Notes: a model not told the origin generated them from the sequence alone. DNA of 64,000 bases from Calothrix sp. C42_A2020_038 (GCA_015272395.1 JACYLQ010000015.1:24220-88219), one strand, 5' to 3'; positions 8,974 through 19,617 are shown, counted from the stretch's first letter. Numbers and translations are program-made.

Positions 8974-9291
8974 ATGAAGAACTACATTTTTGCTTTAATT
9001 GGGTCAATTTTGATACTTCCTACTGCTGTTCAAGCTCAACAACATCAGGTAGTTGTAAAAACGGTTCCTGCAACTAAACTTACCTGCCCAAATGGAAGTC
9101 AAGCAATGGCAGTTGCTAAACCCCAAAAAGTTACCGTTTCCCAGCGTCGTATTGTACGGGGAAGTGGTGAAATGCGGACAGAAATCTACCAAAGCACAAC
9201 ATCATCAACAACATCTACCACAGCTAGTACATTAGAGTCTCTATGCGTTTTGCCATCTACAGTTATACATAATGTTTTGATAACACCGTGA
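8974..9291 (+). CDS. Small secreted hypothetical protein
   Basis: A 105-residue protein with a clear signal peptide (positively charged start, hydrophobic core, cleavage predicted after AVQA near residue 21). The mature part has two cysteines (CPNG and SLCVLP) that could form one disulfide, and a low-complexity Ser/Thr tract between them (residues about 74-87). No family recognised. It is a single-gene unit with spacers on both sides, and the function is unknown. Confidence 0.6.
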   Translation: MKNYIFALIGSILILPTAVQAQQHQVVVKTVPATKLTCPNGSQAMAVAKPQKVTVSQRRIVRGSGEMRTEIYQSTTSSTTSTTASTLESLCVLPSTVIHNVLITP

Positions 9292-9410
9292 CAAAGTGCT
9301 TGTGCAAAATAAAATATACACTTCTAAACTCTGTATTCAGTAGAGCCAGTAAAAAATAAATTATTTTGCATACTTACTTCGCAGGTGCCTATCCTGATAC
9401 TACAGGGCGA

Positions 9411-9442
9411 AGGGAAAAGCTTGTTATGAAAACCTTTTCCCT
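9411..9442. terminator. Hairpin, possible terminator
   Basis: AGGGAAAAG and CTTTTCCCT form a nine-base stem around a short loop in the spacer between the small secreted protein and the phosphatase-like gene. No clean T-run follows, so termination is only possible. The rest of 9292-9609 shows nothing beyond a 28-codon frame. Confidence 0.35.
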
Positions 9443-9609
9443 TAGAAATTATGTGTAATGAACCGCAAAGTAGGCAAAGTCAAGAGAGAATCAAAGAGAG
9501 TTTTAGGCTATGGTTGACCTGGAAGATGTTTGGAATATTGCATATTCAAGCACAGTTTTAGTTGATAAACTTAAACCTGTTTATGTGTTATCTTAGCTAA
9601 CTGAATCAA

Positions 9610-10056
9610 ATGCAAATCCAAACTGTTCTCTTTCTCTGCACAGGCAACTACTACCGAAGTCGCTTTGCTGAACATTTATTCAATCATCTCGCACGAGCCA
9701 AAGCACTAAATTGGCGCGCAGAAAGTCGTGGTTTGGCACTGGAAAGGGGTGTTAACAATGTTGGTCCCATTTCCAAATATGCTAAGGTGGCGTTAGCAGA
9801 ACGGGGAATAATATTGCTTGAAGACGAACGTTTTCCCCAAAGTACTGTTTTAGAAGATTTTGAGTCATTTGCTAAGGTCATTGCGATCGATGAGTCCGAA
9901 CATCGCCCTTTGATGGTGGAACGGTTTCCAGAATGGGTGGATAATATTGATTACTGGCTAGTTCATGATATCGATAAAACGACCCCTGATGAGGCTTTAG
10001 GTCAAATCGAGATTAATGTGAAACAATTGGTTGAAGATCTAGCAAAAGGTGGGTAA
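9610..10056 (+). CDS. Low-molecular-weight protein-tyrosine-phosphatase-like protein
   Basis: A 148-residue member of the LMW-PTP / arsenate-reductase-like fold. The phosphate-binding loop is CTGNYYRS with nucleophile Cys10 and Arg16. The usual second Cys (CxGNxCRS) is Tyr15 here, and the residue after RS is Arg rather than Pro, so redox protection of the active-site Cys would be lost. Acidic residues near WLVHDID (about 113-119) may supply the general acid in place of the usual DP motif. It may be an active phosphatase or a diverged binding protein. It is a lone gene. Confidence 0.7.
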   Translation: MQIQTVLFLCTGNYYRSRFAEHLFNHLARAKALNWRAESRGLALERGVNNVGPISKYAKVALAERGIILLEDERFPQSTVLEDFESFAKVIAIDESEHRPLMVERFPEWVDNIDYWLVHDIDKTTPDEALGQIEINVKQLVEDLAKGG

Positions 10057-10419
10057 ATTCAGATTTGATGTCAGTGAAGGTGGGTTTAATTAATCCGCCT
10101 TTTAAAAACCTTGACACTACGAAAATTTTTGTATTATAGTGTATTACAAAAGTAATGAAGTTTTACGTGTTTAATTTGCCTTTTATACTTTGGAATCTCA
10201 AATTGTATCTGTAATTTCAAATTAATGTATCAAATAATACAAAATGTCAAATAAAATAATTGTTACACAAAGTTCTAAAAGTATATAAATTACAAAATAG
10301 AAGGATAATCTAAAAGCAGTTATGCTTGAGAGGACATGTATCAAAATTTATTCTTAAACTAGAGCGCTCCTCACCACAAACTACCCAACTTAATTCCATC
10401 AGTGTTATATAACTGAAAT
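10057..10419. other. AT-rich gene-free spacer, 363 bp
   Basis: Very AT-rich, without a supported ORF or hairpin. It separates the phosphatase-like gene from the AAA ATPase and presumably holds the promoter of the latter. Confidence 0.5.
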
Positions 10420-11622
10420 ATGGATTTTGATTATTTTAGAGGCAATGACGGCTCTGCCGAAAATAGAAATCGTCACAACTTGCTTGCTAGTGGCTGGCGA
10501 CCGTTTAAACGTGATTTTGATATAAAATATTTTTGGGAGTTGCTTTGGAACGATACGCAAGAATTAAGTCAGAGAAGTGTTAATCTCGCAAGCTTTTACG
10601 CTGATGCTTTAGGAAGGCGGGATTATAGTTGGTGGGCAAATATCTTAAATGTCGCATCAGATTACACTCGTGCAGAATTTGAAAAGTATTGGAATTTTAT
10701 TACCCCAGAACCAATCAAACCTGACCATCGTTACAAAGATGTTTTAAGTACTGAAACTCCGATAGTGCAATTTGTAAGCCGTAATAGTATTCCTATTGAT
10801 TATGTTTTGAACCGTCTGCAAGAAATTACTGTTTTGCGAAGCTTGGAAATACTTGGGCGCCCCGATATTATCACTCAGTATTACTCAGAGCGTGACTTTT
10901 ATTTTCCACCGGATAAATTTCTGACTTGGGAACGGCTTGACGTTCTGAGTACAGTTTATGCTTACTGGTCAGTGTATGACGTTTGGTTACAAATTGACCC
11001 CTACGACCGAGGACGGCGCCATTATTCCTTGATGGCAAAAGATTTAGCGCCTTTGATCAACAAAGCCACATACGATTTAGCTATTATGCTTAGTGGTTAT
11101 CAAAGTCGTGTTGGTAAAGTCCAAAGTCAGTTTCCAATTCGTACTTTTCCAAGTGACATTCAAAGTTTTACCGATACTGTTCAACAAACAGTGTTAACTC
11201 AACATCAACTGGCAGTTTTAGTGCATGGTGAACCAGGAACAGGTAAAACTGCATGGACACAAGCTGTTGCCAAGGAAATTCTTGTACCGCTTGGCTACGT
11301 GATTTTTATTTTAGACCATGATGCAATTACAAATTTTGTCCCGCCTACATACTTGGAACGTATTTGTATCATTATTAACGAAGCAGATAATCTAGCTCAG
11401 AATCGGGCCTCAGAAGTAGCTCAGTACAACAACAAAACCGAACACATACTGAGTTTACTCGATGGTACGCTGTATCAAAGTGTTATCGATGAAGGTGGAA
11501 TTCACATTCAACAAAAGCTAGTTGTTTTAATGACTTGTAACACAACAGAGCGTTTAGACCCAGCTATGCTACGTAAGGGTCGTGTTGATTTAATCTGTGA
11601 GTTCACACAGAAGTACGTTTAG
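10420..11622 (+). CDS. AAA-family ATPase with large N-terminal domain
   Basis: A 400-residue protein. The first 240 residues are an aromatic-rich domain I do not recognise. The C-terminal part is an AAA module with Walker A GEPGTGKT (residues 270-277), Walker B ending IINEAD (318-323) with Asn at the position usually Asp, and a sensor segment MTCNTTERLDPAMLRKGR containing a likely arginine finger. It stops soon after the sensor, so the lid domain is short or missing. Membrane spans are absent. Two tiny ORFs follow after 230 bases. It could be a chaperone-like remodeller or part of a defence unit; the role is open. Confidence 0.7.
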   Translation: MDFDYFRGNDGSAENRNRHNLLASGWRPFKRDFDIKYFWELLWNDTQELSQRSVNLASFYADALGRRDYSWWANILNVASDYTRAEFEKYWNFITPEPIKPDHRYKDVLSTETPIVQFVSRNSIPIDYVLNRLQEITVLRSLEILGRPDIITQYYSERDFYFPPDKFLTWERLDVLSTVYAYWSVYDVWLQIDPYDRGRRHYSLMAKDLAPLINKATYDLAIMLSGYQSRVGKVQSQFPIRTFPSDIQSFTDTVQQTVLTQHQLAVLVHGEPGTGKTAWTQAVAKEILVPLGYVIFILDHDAITNFVPPTYLERICIIINEADNLAQNRASEVAQYNNKTEHILSLLDGTLYQSVIDEGGIHIQQKLVVLMTCNTTERLDPAMLRKGRVDLICEFTQKYV

Positions 11623-11734
11623 TTGGGGAAAGGGGAAAATTAATTATTTCCCCTAAAACCAAAATCCGAAATTATCAACAATTAATCTACAGATAAACCT
11701 GGCTAACACATTTAAGGTTGTTATAGCAGTTTTG

Positions 11735-11803
11735 ACCTGAGTGAGGTACAAATTGGATTTGTATATTTCTTGTGGGGTAGGTATCCTTGCCCACCTTTAT
11801 GTA
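11735..11803. repeat. TTGTGG/GGGCATCC hairpin repeat, copy 1
   Basis: Contains tgaggtaca, then cttgtgg, then a short palindrome with tatccttgccc. The same order of blocks recurs at 18764-18835, so these are copies of one dispersed repeat. It lies in the spacer after the AAA gene. Confidence 0.65.
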
Positions 11804-11851
11804 ATTACACCAGGACAGTAACCGCCATAAACAAAAATATTTGGACTGGTA

Positions 11852-12106
11852 TTGAAAACTGAAAAACTAGTTGGTGAAGCATTACGTCTTCCCACCAATG
11901 CGATTTCGTATGTCGTTAGCCATAAGTTGGCAGTGATGTACCCTGAAAAAGCCCTGTTAGAAACTGAAGACTGGGCATTCGATTTACAAAACTATTTTTC
12001 TGAAAAGATTTACACCCTGACTGATAAAATCTCCATCCATAATCAGATTAACATTAATTGGGACACAACAGAGAAACAAATTTTAAAGTCAGTTGAAAAT
12101 GCTTAG
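11852..12106 (+). CDS. Small hypothetical protein
   Basis: An 84-residue frame beginning at TTG 11852, since no suitable ATG exists. The composition is protein-like, with a possible helix over residues 30-55 and several aromatic residues, but no family is recognised. Its 3' end overlaps the next small frame by eight bases. It may be a remnant of a longer gene or a real short protein. Confidence 0.35.
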   Translation: MKTEKLVGEALRLPTNAISYVVSHKLAVMYPEKALLETEDWAFDLQNYFSEKIYTLTDKISIHNQININWDTTEKQILKSVENA

Positions 12107-12263
12107 TTTGAAGTCGAATGCAAAGTCACCAACCCGCCATTCCTGGTTTTTTGCCGCAGTCGCTGAATGGAACTTACAAATTCGTGATGAAATACTTGTA
12201 TTTCAGGATGGTTACTGGTTCAAAGTGCGACTTTCGATCAGATCATTCTTCAAGGAAATTTAA
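12099..12263 (+). CDS. Very small hypothetical protein, overlapping start
   Basis: A 54-codon frame from ATG 12099, which overlaps the stop of the previous small gene (ATGCTTAG arrangement), as in translational coupling. The product is basic and aromatic (SWFFAAV, GYWFKVRL). No family recognised. Spurious coding cannot be excluded. Confidence 0.3.
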   Translation: MLSLKSNAKSPTRHSWFFAAVAEWNLQIRDEILVFQDGYWFKVRLSIRSFFKEI

Positions 12264-12383
12264 AACAATAAATTAAAATTGATTTAGAAAATTTCTTTGC
12301 AATGCGAGATACTTACCAAGAGTAACAAGTACCTTGGAAGCGAGGTCTTTGATTCATAGCCAAAATTAATACAATGACAACCA

Positions 12384-13862
12384 TTAAAACTGGCGCCCCC
12401 AATCATGGCGCCAGCGTTCTACAACAACTTTGGTTTGTGTAAAAAATTCAACTGCGTGAGTACCTTGACCGTGTAAATCACCAAAAAAACTTTCCTTCCA
12501 ACCGCTAAACGGGAAAAACGCCATTGGTGCTGCGACACCTATATTTATGCCAATGTTGCCAGCTTCGGCTTCATAGCGGAACTTGCGCGCAGCACTTCCG
12601 CTATTAGTAAACAAACACGCCATATTACCATATTGACCACTGTTTACCAGTGATATTGCTTCGTCTATTGTATCGAGATGAATCAAGCTGAGTACAGGAC
12701 CAAAAATTTCGGTCTTGGCGATTTCTCCTATGGGATTAACATCCTGTAAGATTGTGGGACGGACAAAATAGCCATTTTTATAACCGCTAATTTGTGGTCG
12801 GCGCCCGTCTACTAATAATTTTGCACCTTCTGAGGCACCTTTGTAGATTAAAGCTTCAATACGCGCTTGGCTATCGGCAGAAATAACAGGCCCCATTTCT
12901 ACACCCTCATCCAAACCGTTACCTACAACTCGTTTTTTCGCAGTTTCTGTAATTGCTTCGGTAAAAGTTCGTTTCGCTTCTCCTACAGTTACAGCTAAAG
13001 AAGCTGCAAGACATCTTTGTCCCGCGCAACCAAAAGCACTATCAGCAGCAATACGGGTAGTCATTTCCATATCAGCATCAGGCAAGATAATGATTGGATT
13101 TTTGGCGCCACCCTGACACTGTACCCGTTTACCATTGGTGGCGCCTCGACTATATATATATTTTGCTACAGGTGTAGAACCAACAAAACTGATGCCTCGA
13201 ATTTGAGGGTGGTCTAATATCGCATCAACAACTTCTTTCGCTCCGTTGACTAAATTAATAACACCTTTAGGTAAACCTGTTTTTTCGATTAATTGAAATA
13301 TCTTCTGCATAGTCAAAGGTACCTTTTCCGAAGGTTTGACTATGTAAGTATTACCACAAGCAATAGCATAAGGTAGAAACCAAAACGGAATCATACCGGG
13401 AAAATTGAATGGACAAATTACCGCGCAAACTCCTAGGGGTTGTCTTATCATCATTTCATCAATGCCGCGCGCAATATCTTCGCTAATAGTTCCTTGCATC
13501 ATCATTGGAATACCGCAGGCAACTTCAACGTTTTCAATCGCACGTTGCATTTCACCTTTTGACTCAGCTAAGGTTTTTCCACATTCTGTTGTAATAGTCC
13601 GTGCTAAATCTTCACAGTTTTCCTGTAGTAAATTCTTCAGTGTGAATAGATACTGCACTCTTTCAGTAGCAGGAGTACGGCGCCATGTGATGAAAGCTTC
13701 AGATGCCGCCTGTACTGCTTCATCAACTTCTGATGAGGTTGATAAGGGTACTTTTGCAATTACTTTACCTAATGCTGGGTTAAAAACTTCTAATTCATGA
13801 GTTGTATGTGATACTAACCACTTACCATTGATATAATTAGATAATGTACTAATTGTTTCCAT
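12384..13862 (-). CDS. mmsA: CoA-acylating methylmalonate-semialdehyde dehydrogenase
   Basis: An aldehyde dehydrogenase superfamily enzyme that converts (methyl)malonate semialdehyde with NAD+ and CoA to propionyl- or acetyl-CoA, in valine, inositol or beta-alanine catabolism. At 492 residues it has the normal length. Visible landmarks are ICPFNFP and KPSEKVP of the NAD site, [10 protein letters not shown], and the catalytic cysteine in GCAGQRC. The [11 protein letters not shown] and FFPFSGWK segments fit the MmsA/IolA subgroup. It lies 35 bases downstream of tilS on the same strand, so co-transcription is possible, though the functions are unrelated. Confidence 0.88.
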   Translation of the reverse strand: METISTLSNYINGKWLVSHTTHELEVFNPALGKVIAKVPLSTSSEVDEAVQAASEAFITWRRTPATERVQYLFTLKNLLQENCEDLARTITTECGKTLAESKGEMQRAIENVEVACGIPMMMQGTISEDIARGIDEMMIRQPLGVCAVICPFNFPGMIPFWFLPYAIACGNTYIVKPSEKVPLTMQKIFQLIEKTGLPKGVINLVNGAKEVVDAILDHPQIRGISFVGSTPVAKYIYSRGATNGKRVQCQGGAKNPIIILPDADMEMTTRIAADSAFGCAGQRCLAASLAVTVGEAKRTFTEAITETAKKRVVGNGLDEGVEMGPVISADSQARIEALIYKGASEGAKLLVDGRRPQISGYKNGYFVRPTILQDVNPIGEIAKTEIFGPVLSLIHLDTIDEAISLVNSGQYGNMACLFTNSGSAARKFRYEAEAGNIGINIGVAAPMAFFPFSGWKESFFGDLHGQGTHAVEFFTQTKVVVERWRHDWGRQF

Positions 13863-13897
13863 CCGTTTTCTTCCTTTCTTTTGTTGTGATTTTCAAC

Positions 13898-14869
13898 CTA
13901 TTTAAAACAAATCCAGTCATCCTCAACAAAAGCAATAGTACCACCAGGAAAAGGGTCAGTTTGAGAACGTCTTGGCGCCGTAATTAAACCAGTTAACTTT
14001 TCAATATGTTCAAAATTTGGAGATTGAGGAAGGATGGAGAGTAATACTTGACGCATTACCCGACGTTGTAAAGCAAGTGGTGCCTGCTGTAAAACACAAC
14101 GATTTAACTTAATTGTGTGTTGATCAAACAAAGTTGCACTTTCTCGTAACTTGTGCGCAGCTTGTTCCAAGTACTCAACATCAGCTTGTAAAAGTTCAGC
14201 AGTTTGAGCAAGATTTGATTCAACTTGGGGATTAAAATTTTTGCATAAATAAGGCAACAACTCTTGACGAATACGATTACGGGCATATTTTAAATCTTGA
14301 TTTGTCGAATCTTCCCAAACAGATAGCTGAAAGTCTTGGCAAAACTGAGCTGTTTGAGAACGAGTTATTTTCAACAATGGACGTACTAGCTGTACATTAT
14401 CAACTAGTAGGCGCCGCCATGTCAAAGCTTGTAAACCATCGCTTCCCGTACCACGTATCAAATTGTAAAGTAAAGTTTCGGCTCTATCACTAGCTGTATG
14501 ACCTGTAACTACACAGGTATATTGATTTTGAAGTGCAACTTGAGCTAGTACTTGATAACGCCATTCGCGCGCTTTTGCTTCTGTATCTACAGGTTCGTCA
14601 GCAGTCTCCAAATAAAAAGGAATTTCATAGCTTTGTACTACTTTCTGAACATGTATTGCATTAGCTGTGGAATCATGGCGCCAAAGGTGGTTACAGTGAG
14701 CTACACCCAATTGCCATTGCCATTTGGATTGTAAATCTAACAGCAACCTAAGTAAACAAAGCGAATCTTGTCCACCAGATACTGCTATGAGCAAACGCTC
14801 CTGATTTACGAATAAATTGCGTGCGCGGATAGTTCGATGTAGTGTTGCATGGAGAGAAGTCCATACCAT
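13898..14869 (-). CDS. tilS: tRNA(Ile)-lysidine synthetase
   Basis: This enzyme converts C34 of the CAU-anticodon tRNA-Ile to lysidine using ATP and lysine, so that AUA is read as isoleucine. The N-terminal PP-loop ATPase domain carries SGGQDS near residue 31, followed by HCNHLWRHDS and GHTASDRAET. The remaining 120 residues are helical and shorter than in E. coli TilS, which is usual for cyanobacteria (323 residues). It is followed by mmsA. Confidence 0.92.
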   Translation of the reverse strand: MVWTSLHATLHRTIRARNLFVNQERLLIAVSGGQDSLCLLRLLLDLQSKWQWQLGVAHCNHLWRHDSTANAIHVQKVVQSYEIPFYLETADEPVDTEAKAREWRYQVLAQVALQNQYTCVVTGHTASDRAETLLYNLIRGTGSDGLQALTWRRLLVDNVQLVRPLLKITRSQTAQFCQDFQLSVWEDSTNQDLKYARNRIRQELLPYLCKNFNPQVESNLAQTAELLQADVEYLEQAAHKLRESATLFDQHTIKLNRCVLQQAPLALQRRVMRQVLLSILPQSPNFEHIEKLTGLITAPRRSQTDPFPGGTIAFVEDDWICFK

Positions 14870-14921
14870 TTTTAGCTTCAGGTTATTGTCTGTTTATTTT
14901 AGATTACATGATTGTTGATAC

Positions 14922-15257
14922 CTAACTTTTTAAAAAATCATTTTTTTTAGCTTCTGCATCTTGTGATTCGGTAGCAAAGTCTTCTAGTGGCGATTCATTA
15001 TCATCAGGTTTAAATTCCAGCGATAGTCTAACTTTTCCGCGTCTCCAACTGTTAGCACGAAAGCGTAATACCTCACATTCAATACCTTGATCAAATAATG
15101 ATGATTCTGCTATTTCTAAGCCGACTAACTCTTTGATTGCTTGCAAAAGTTGAATGACTTTAAAGGTATCTGATACATCTAATGTATCTAGATTCTCTGT
15201 ATTTATAGATACAACTTCATAGTGATGTAATCGTTGAAATTCGTTATCCATAGACAT
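14922..15257 (-). CDS. KGK-domain protein
   Basis: An acidic 111-residue protein with the C-terminal signature of the cyanobacterial KGK family: an ECEVLRF segment followed by WRRGKVRLSLEFKPDD near residues 71-86. The function of the family is unknown. The N-terminal half is helical. The K of the eponymous KGK triplet is R here. The last 20 residues are charged low-complexity. It sits between ccsA and tilS and is transcribed in the same direction. Confidence 0.7.
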   Translation of the reverse strand: MSMDNEFQRLHHYEVVSINTENLDTLDVSDTFKVIQLLQAIKELVGLEIAESSLFDQGIECEVLRFRANSWRRGKVRLSLEFKPDDNESPLEDFATESQDAEAKKNDFLKS

Positions 15258-15403
15258 TTGTAACTTTTACTTTAAATATATCTATTGTTGATAGAAAAAT
15301 CATGAGTTAACATAAAATAAATATAATCTTCAATTTAATATAATTAATTTGATGTAAATACTAAATCAAACTATACAGAATATAAAAAATATTTGTGTTG
15401 TCT

Positions 15404-15442
15404 AAAAACAAAATTCCCAACGTTTTTTAAATTCGTTGGGAA
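15404..15442 (-). terminator. Rho-independent terminator after ccsA
   Basis: TTCCCAACG (15414) and CGTTGGGAA (ending 15442) form a perfect nine-base stem. On the minus strand it is followed by a T-rich run, 30 bases beyond the ccsA stop codon. Confidence 0.75.
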
Positions 15443-15473
15443 TATAACACAATTAATTAAATATTTTCTAATT

Positions 15474-16544
15474 TTAAAAGAACCATCCGTAAGAATGTAA
15501 ACCCTTACCGAGTAAATTCACACCCAAATAACAAATCCACACAACAAAAAAACCGCTAGCAGCTATGATGGCAGGGCGCCGACCTTGCCAACCGCGCGTG
15601 ATTCGGGCATGAAGATACGCAGTAAATACCAGCCAAGTAATTAAAGCCCAAGTTTCTTTGGGATCCCAACTCCAATATGAACCCCAAGCTTCATTTGCCC
15701 AGACGGCGCCTGCAATAATACCAATTGTGAGTAAAGGAAAACCCAAACCAATAATACGATAGCTGATATTATCAAGAGTTTCTGCAAGACTCAGACGTTG
15801 TGGTGATAAATTTGAAACCGAAACTTTTACAGCTTCAGCACCTGTGGTGACAGCATTTAAAACAGCTGCTCTACCATTGCCATTACTACTAACACCTTCA
15901 TAGCGTCCGTAACCGTTGTTCTCAGCAATGTTACTAACGGATGGTTCGGTTACAAGTTCATTAGCTTTATGTAAACGATAACCATTACTACGGTATCCAC
16001 CTGCGCCAAATGAACTGCCTTGAAGTTGAATGTCTTGTCCTTTAGTAACAACAAGGAAGGCTATAGCAAGCAGCGAACCCACCATTAATGCTGAATAACT
16101 GAGCATCATGACGCTAACGTGCATCATCAACCAATTAGATTTGAGTGCAGGAACTAAAGGTTCAGCGTTTTGCATCTGAGATGGTAGTGTTAATGTTGCA
16201 AAAGCTGTAATACCCATAGTTACAGGTGCTGTTGCCACTCCGACTAAACGACTGCGGCTAGTATTTTCAGCAATCAGGTGTATTGTTGTGATACCCCATG
16301 CTAAAAAAAACAGCGATTCGTATAAGTTACTGAGGGGAAAATAGCCTGCTTCAATCCAACGCGCTCCCAACAAAGTCGCAATACACAAATTGGCTATAGC
16401 CATTCCCGCAGTTCCTAACGCAGGTAAAAAGGGGAGATTTGGAAACGCTGCACCACCCCAATATACAAGCATCGTAATGAATAGAACTGCAAACGATGCG
16501 TTGTCCAGCCAGTTCTGGAGGACAACTAGATTGACAAAATTCAT
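15474..16544 (-). CDS. ccsA: Cytochrome c biogenesis protein CcsA (Ycf5), system II
   Basis: An integral membrane component of the system II heme-attachment machinery, which with Ccs1 moves heme across the thylakoid membrane and ligates it to apocytochromes such as f and c6. The 356-residue protein has about eight hydrophobic segments. The tryptophan-rich heme-handling WWD motif is [13 protein letters not shown] near residue 290, followed by conserved YLHAR and LHSYGWFF histidines. A central hydrophilic insert (about residues 170-225) rich in Gly/Asn/Ser is longer than in plastid Ycf5. RefSeq often names this family CcsB. Confidence 0.9.
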   Translation of the reverse strand: MNFVNLVVLQNWLDNASFAVLFITMLVYWGGAAFPNLPFLPALGTAGMAIANLCIATLLGARWIEAGYFPLSNLYESLFFLAWGITTIHLIAENTSRSRLVGVATAPVTMGITAFATLTLPSQMQNAEPLVPALKSNWLMMHVSVMMLSYSALMVGSLLAIAFLVVTKGQDIQLQGSSFGAGGYRSNGYRLHKANELVTEPSVSNIAENNGYGRYEGVSSNGNGRAAVLNAVTTGAEAVKVSVSNLSPQRLSLAETLDNISYRIIGLGFPLLTIGIIAGAVWANEAWGSYWSWDPKETWALITWLVFTAYLHARITRGWQGRRPAIIAASGFFVVWICYLGVNLLGKGLHSYGWFF

Positions 16545-16636
16545 AAAGCGTCTTCCCCAGTCAAATCCTGAACAGTTTATTCTATCAGTTTTAATCGTAT
16601 CTTTTTCTGACGAATTGTTGGAGTTTGTTTGAGGCT

Positions 16637-18370
16637 TTAAGGCTTTGGACTAGGTAACGGAACTGGGTTGCCAGCTTTTTTCAAGGCGATAAATATGTCG
16701 TAACGATTGCTGCGATTATCGCTAATGGCGCTCGTTACACCGATCGAGTTTGTTGCATTTAAAAATGCCTGTTGATTAGGAAACATCCTTGGTAGCGGAA
16801 AGTTTTTTGCTGTACGCTCAACATCCAGGAAAAATTGGCCATTAGTTGGATTCAATTCAGATGGAACAGTTTTTTGAAAAATTTCTGCGCGTGCTAACGA
16901 GTTATTCCATTGACTTGTATCTAAAATTTTTTCCGTAATTGGCGCCCCTAGCGCAAAAAATGCCACATTATTATCCATCCAGCCGTGACTAGCAGTTAAA
17001 GTGCCGAATGGACCAATCCAGTTGACAACTGGTTTATTAAGTACTTTTTTCTCTTCAATTTGGAATTGATACTGACTTTGCATTACCTCATCCAATTGTT
17101 TGAGTGCTGCATCAGCTTTGTTACGGTCGTTTGTTTGTACCATAAAAACTAATGCCGCGCGGAAAGGTTCATCAGTACCTTCTTGAGATGTGGGAATCAC
17201 TGATAACGAGAACTCTCCATTCATCCAACTAAGAAAATCACGGTCTAAATCCATAGTAGTGAAAGATTTAAAACCACTACGTAATTGTTCGGGAGGGAAT
17301 GGTGACAAAGGATTTCCTTGAGATGTCAAAGCATAATCTGCCCAAAATCTGGCAAAACTACCACCAGATAACATCATTAAGGTGTCAGCAGGAATACGAT
17401 TTTGCATTCTGCCTGCATTGTTATTTACTGCTAATACCCGTTGACTATTAGGGTTAAGCCAAGAGATACCCTTAAGACGAACTCCTTCTGATTCTAAAGT
17501 CACTGTACCTGCTAAACCTTGATTATTTTGCAGTTGCGCTAAAACTTGAGATGGCAAGTGACGATAGTGAGAAGCGCTGGCAATCTTAGCACTTGTTGGT
17601 ACGTTAATATAAAACTGAGCAAAAGGTTGATAACTGGAAATTTTTGGAATGTTATCCGTATATCCTGGAACTCTAGAAAGCGATGTTTTTGTCTTGTAAG
17701 CGTCAATTGCTTTCTCAACTGCTAGCGGATTATCTGTAATAACTATATATTTATCTTCAATAACCGCTGCTGCAAAGTTATCAGTGGTGCTACTTGAGTT
17801 TATATCTGTTTCTTGAATTGTTACACCTTGATATGTACGCTGTTTCCAACTACTACCTTGCGGCGCCTTCATCTGGGTCAAAATGTTTTTGGCGTTTTGA
17901 GGATTTTTGATTGGTAATACCATCACCAACTGCTGACTGTTGGCAACTTTTATATTACTCGCTATCGGTTTTACTGACGGTTTAGAATCATCAACTGGAG
18001 TCAGAACCGCTAGTGTGACTTGTTCTCCAACCCACGGTTGGATATCTTTTTGATAATCGTAACCATTTTTGGTCAAAAAACGCTCGCGAAACTGCACTAA
18101 ATATTTATCCAGTTCAGCTTGCACTTCGCTGGTTCCTAATTCGCGCAACCTCTGCCACTGTCCAACGTCAGTTGTCAGTGAAATTGTGAATAATGCATCT
18201 TGAGGAATTACATTTGCTCCAGACGGTAAATCTCTCGATAATGGCTTTCCTTGAGTCAATAGCCAGTACCCAGCGATGCCACTACCAATTAGTAAACCAG
18301 CAGAAGATAACGTTAGTACTAGAGATGGTTTCTTTTTTTTGGTTAAAACAGACACTTTTATGCGTGCCAT
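16637..18370 (-). CDS. DUF3352 protein, membrane-anchored
   Basis: A 577-residue cyanobacterial protein of the DUF3352 family, function unknown. A basic N-terminus precedes one hydrophobic segment (residues about 17-38), so the bulk is probably periplasmic or lumenal. The remainder is a repetitive alternation of strands and helices typical of the family, with segments such as [11 protein letters not shown] and [10 protein letters not shown]. No catalytic motif is apparent. It lies upstream of ccsA on the same strand with a gap of 92 bases, so a shared transcript is possible. Confidence 0.75.
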   Translation of the reverse strand: MARIKVSVLTKKKKPSLVLTLSSAGLLIGSGIAGYWLLTQGKPLSRDLPSGANVIPQDALFTISLTTDVGQWQRLRELGTSEVQAELDKYLVQFRERFLTKNGYDYQKDIQPWVGEQVTLAVLTPVDDSKPSVKPIASNIKVANSQQLVMVLPIKNPQNAKNILTQMKAPQGSSWKQRTYQGVTIQETDINSSSTTDNFAAAVIEDKYIVITDNPLAVEKAIDAYKTKTSLSRVPGYTDNIPKISSYQPFAQFYINVPTSAKIASASHYRHLPSQVLAQLQNNQGLAGTVTLESEGVRLKGISWLNPNSQRVLAVNNNAGRMQNRIPADTLMMLSGGSFARFWADYALTSQGNPLSPFPPEQLRSGFKSFTTMDLDRDFLSWMNGEFSLSVIPTSQEGTDEPFRAALVFMVQTNDRNKADAALKQLDEVMQSQYQFQIEEKKVLNKPVVNWIGPFGTLTASHGWMDNNVAFFALGAPITEKILDTSQWNNSLARAEIFQKTVPSELNPTNGQFFLDVERTAKNFPLPRMFPNQQAFLNATNSIGVTSAISDNRSNRYDIFIALKKAGNPVPLPSPKP

Positions 18371-18763
18371 TGATACTTACACCTCATCAATGTCGCTAAT
18401 ACGTTAATTAATTAGTATATTTACTCAGCCAAAAGGTTGCCTTGATGTTGCTATCTTAAAAGCTCTAAATATCAACTTTTTAAAGCCACATGTCTTGTAA
18501 CACAAATGTTTGTTTTAGGTTAGCGAATAAATTACTGTTTTTTAATCTGGCGCCATGCTTTTGGGAGCGCTCATAACTCAATTCCTACTTCAATCTGTAG
18601 ATTATAACCATGTGATGCCCTAAAAAGCTTTTACTCATGGGTGAAACTGCTTAACTTATACCACTTCCTGCTTGAGTTTTAATGTATTATTTAATACTTA
18701 TAGAAAATTAGATATGCAAAATTATAATCATTCAAATACTTACATACAGTTGTATGGTGCTTC

Positions 18764-18835
18764 TGAGTCAAATGAGGTACAGATTAAATTGATAAATCTC
18801 TTGTGGGACGGGCATCCTTGCCCGCTCTTATGTAG
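18764..18835. repeat. TTGTGG/GGGCATCC hairpin repeat, copy 2
   Basis: The block order (tgaggtaca, then cttgtggg, then gggcatccttgcccgc) matches copy 1 at 11735. The hairpin GGGCA...TGCCC is perfect. The rest of the 638-base spacer 18371-19008 shows no supported gene. Confidence 0.7.
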
Positions 18836-19008
18836 TTGATGAAAACGGAAAATGCTGTATATAATGTTCCTAATAAAAAGTCTAGTTCACATAAATGTAA
18901 TTTTCGTACAAAGCTTACATAAACTGAAATTTTACTTAATTGCTTTACATCAAATGTACTTAAATAAACGATATTTATATGTATAAAAATATTCAATTAG
19001 ATACTAAA

Positions 19009-19617
19009 TTAAAGTTGTGCAGGGCCAAGATATTTTTCTAAGTAGGGTGAAAACACTTCGTAAATTAAAGTTAGAGGTTGTCCGTGATGCCAAAACAGGT
19101 AGTGGCGCCCCCAAAAAGGTCCGGGCGTATTGAAGCCCAACTCTAATGGTTTAGAGTAGCCTTGGTAGATTCCTTGAACATCTCGATACAACTCGGTTCG
19201 CAACCGTGCTAAACTTGCCCAAATTGGTAAAGAACGATTTTGTAAATACTCATCTACATGGGATGCTTCCCACCACGAAGTTGCATATGCTAAACGCTGC
19301 CCAGAAGCAGTTCTTAACCAAACCTGGCGCCGAAGTCGTGGTCCGGGTACTGCTTTGATTAAATCTGGGGCATCATCCATATCCATGCCAATTAAAGACA
19401 TATCAATGACATCTACTTCTGTTTGTTCACCTGTTAAAAGTTGCAGATGCCTGGTTGGTGAACCATCACCCAAAAGCAACAACTGCCAGGTGGGGGCCAG
19501 TTGAGTGTGTGGTAACCCTTGTTGAATCAATTCATCAGTACCTTGCCAACTTGGAGACAGTCGGTGCCAGCCACCGGGCAGTGTTAAATTATTTGTCGGT
19601 GTAAAAATCGCGGTCAT
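19009..19617 (-). CDS. Chorismate--pyruvate lyase (DUF98-type, plastoquinone pathway)
   Basis: A 202-residue member of the cyanobacterial chorismate lyase family, which makes 4-hydroxybenzoate from chorismate as the head-group precursor of plastoquinone. Recognisable segments are the N-terminal GGWHRLSPSWQG, the central RRQVWLRTASGQRLAYATSWW with arginines expected to hold the product carboxylate, and LPIWASLARLRTEL. It is only distantly related to E. coli UbiC. It is a single gene followed downstream by a repeat-containing spacer. Confidence 0.75.
   Translation of the reverse strand: MTAIFTPTNNLTLPGGWHRLSPSWQGTDELIQQGLPHTQLAPTWQLLLLGDGSPTRHLQLLTGEQTEVDVIDMSLIGMDMDDAPDLIKAVPGPRLRRQVWLRTASGQRLAYATSWWEASHVDEYLQNRSLPIWASLARLRTELYRDVQGIYQGYSKPLELGFNTPGPFWGRHYLFWHHGQPLTLIYEVFSPYLEKYLGPAQL

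Noticed and set aside
9510..9596. 28-codon ORF just before the phosphatase-like gene
   Set aside because: It is short, without a clear ribosome site, and cannot be told apart from chance.
18784..18996. 70-codon minus-strand frame
   Set aside because: It runs through a dispersed hairpin repeat and has no ribosome site.
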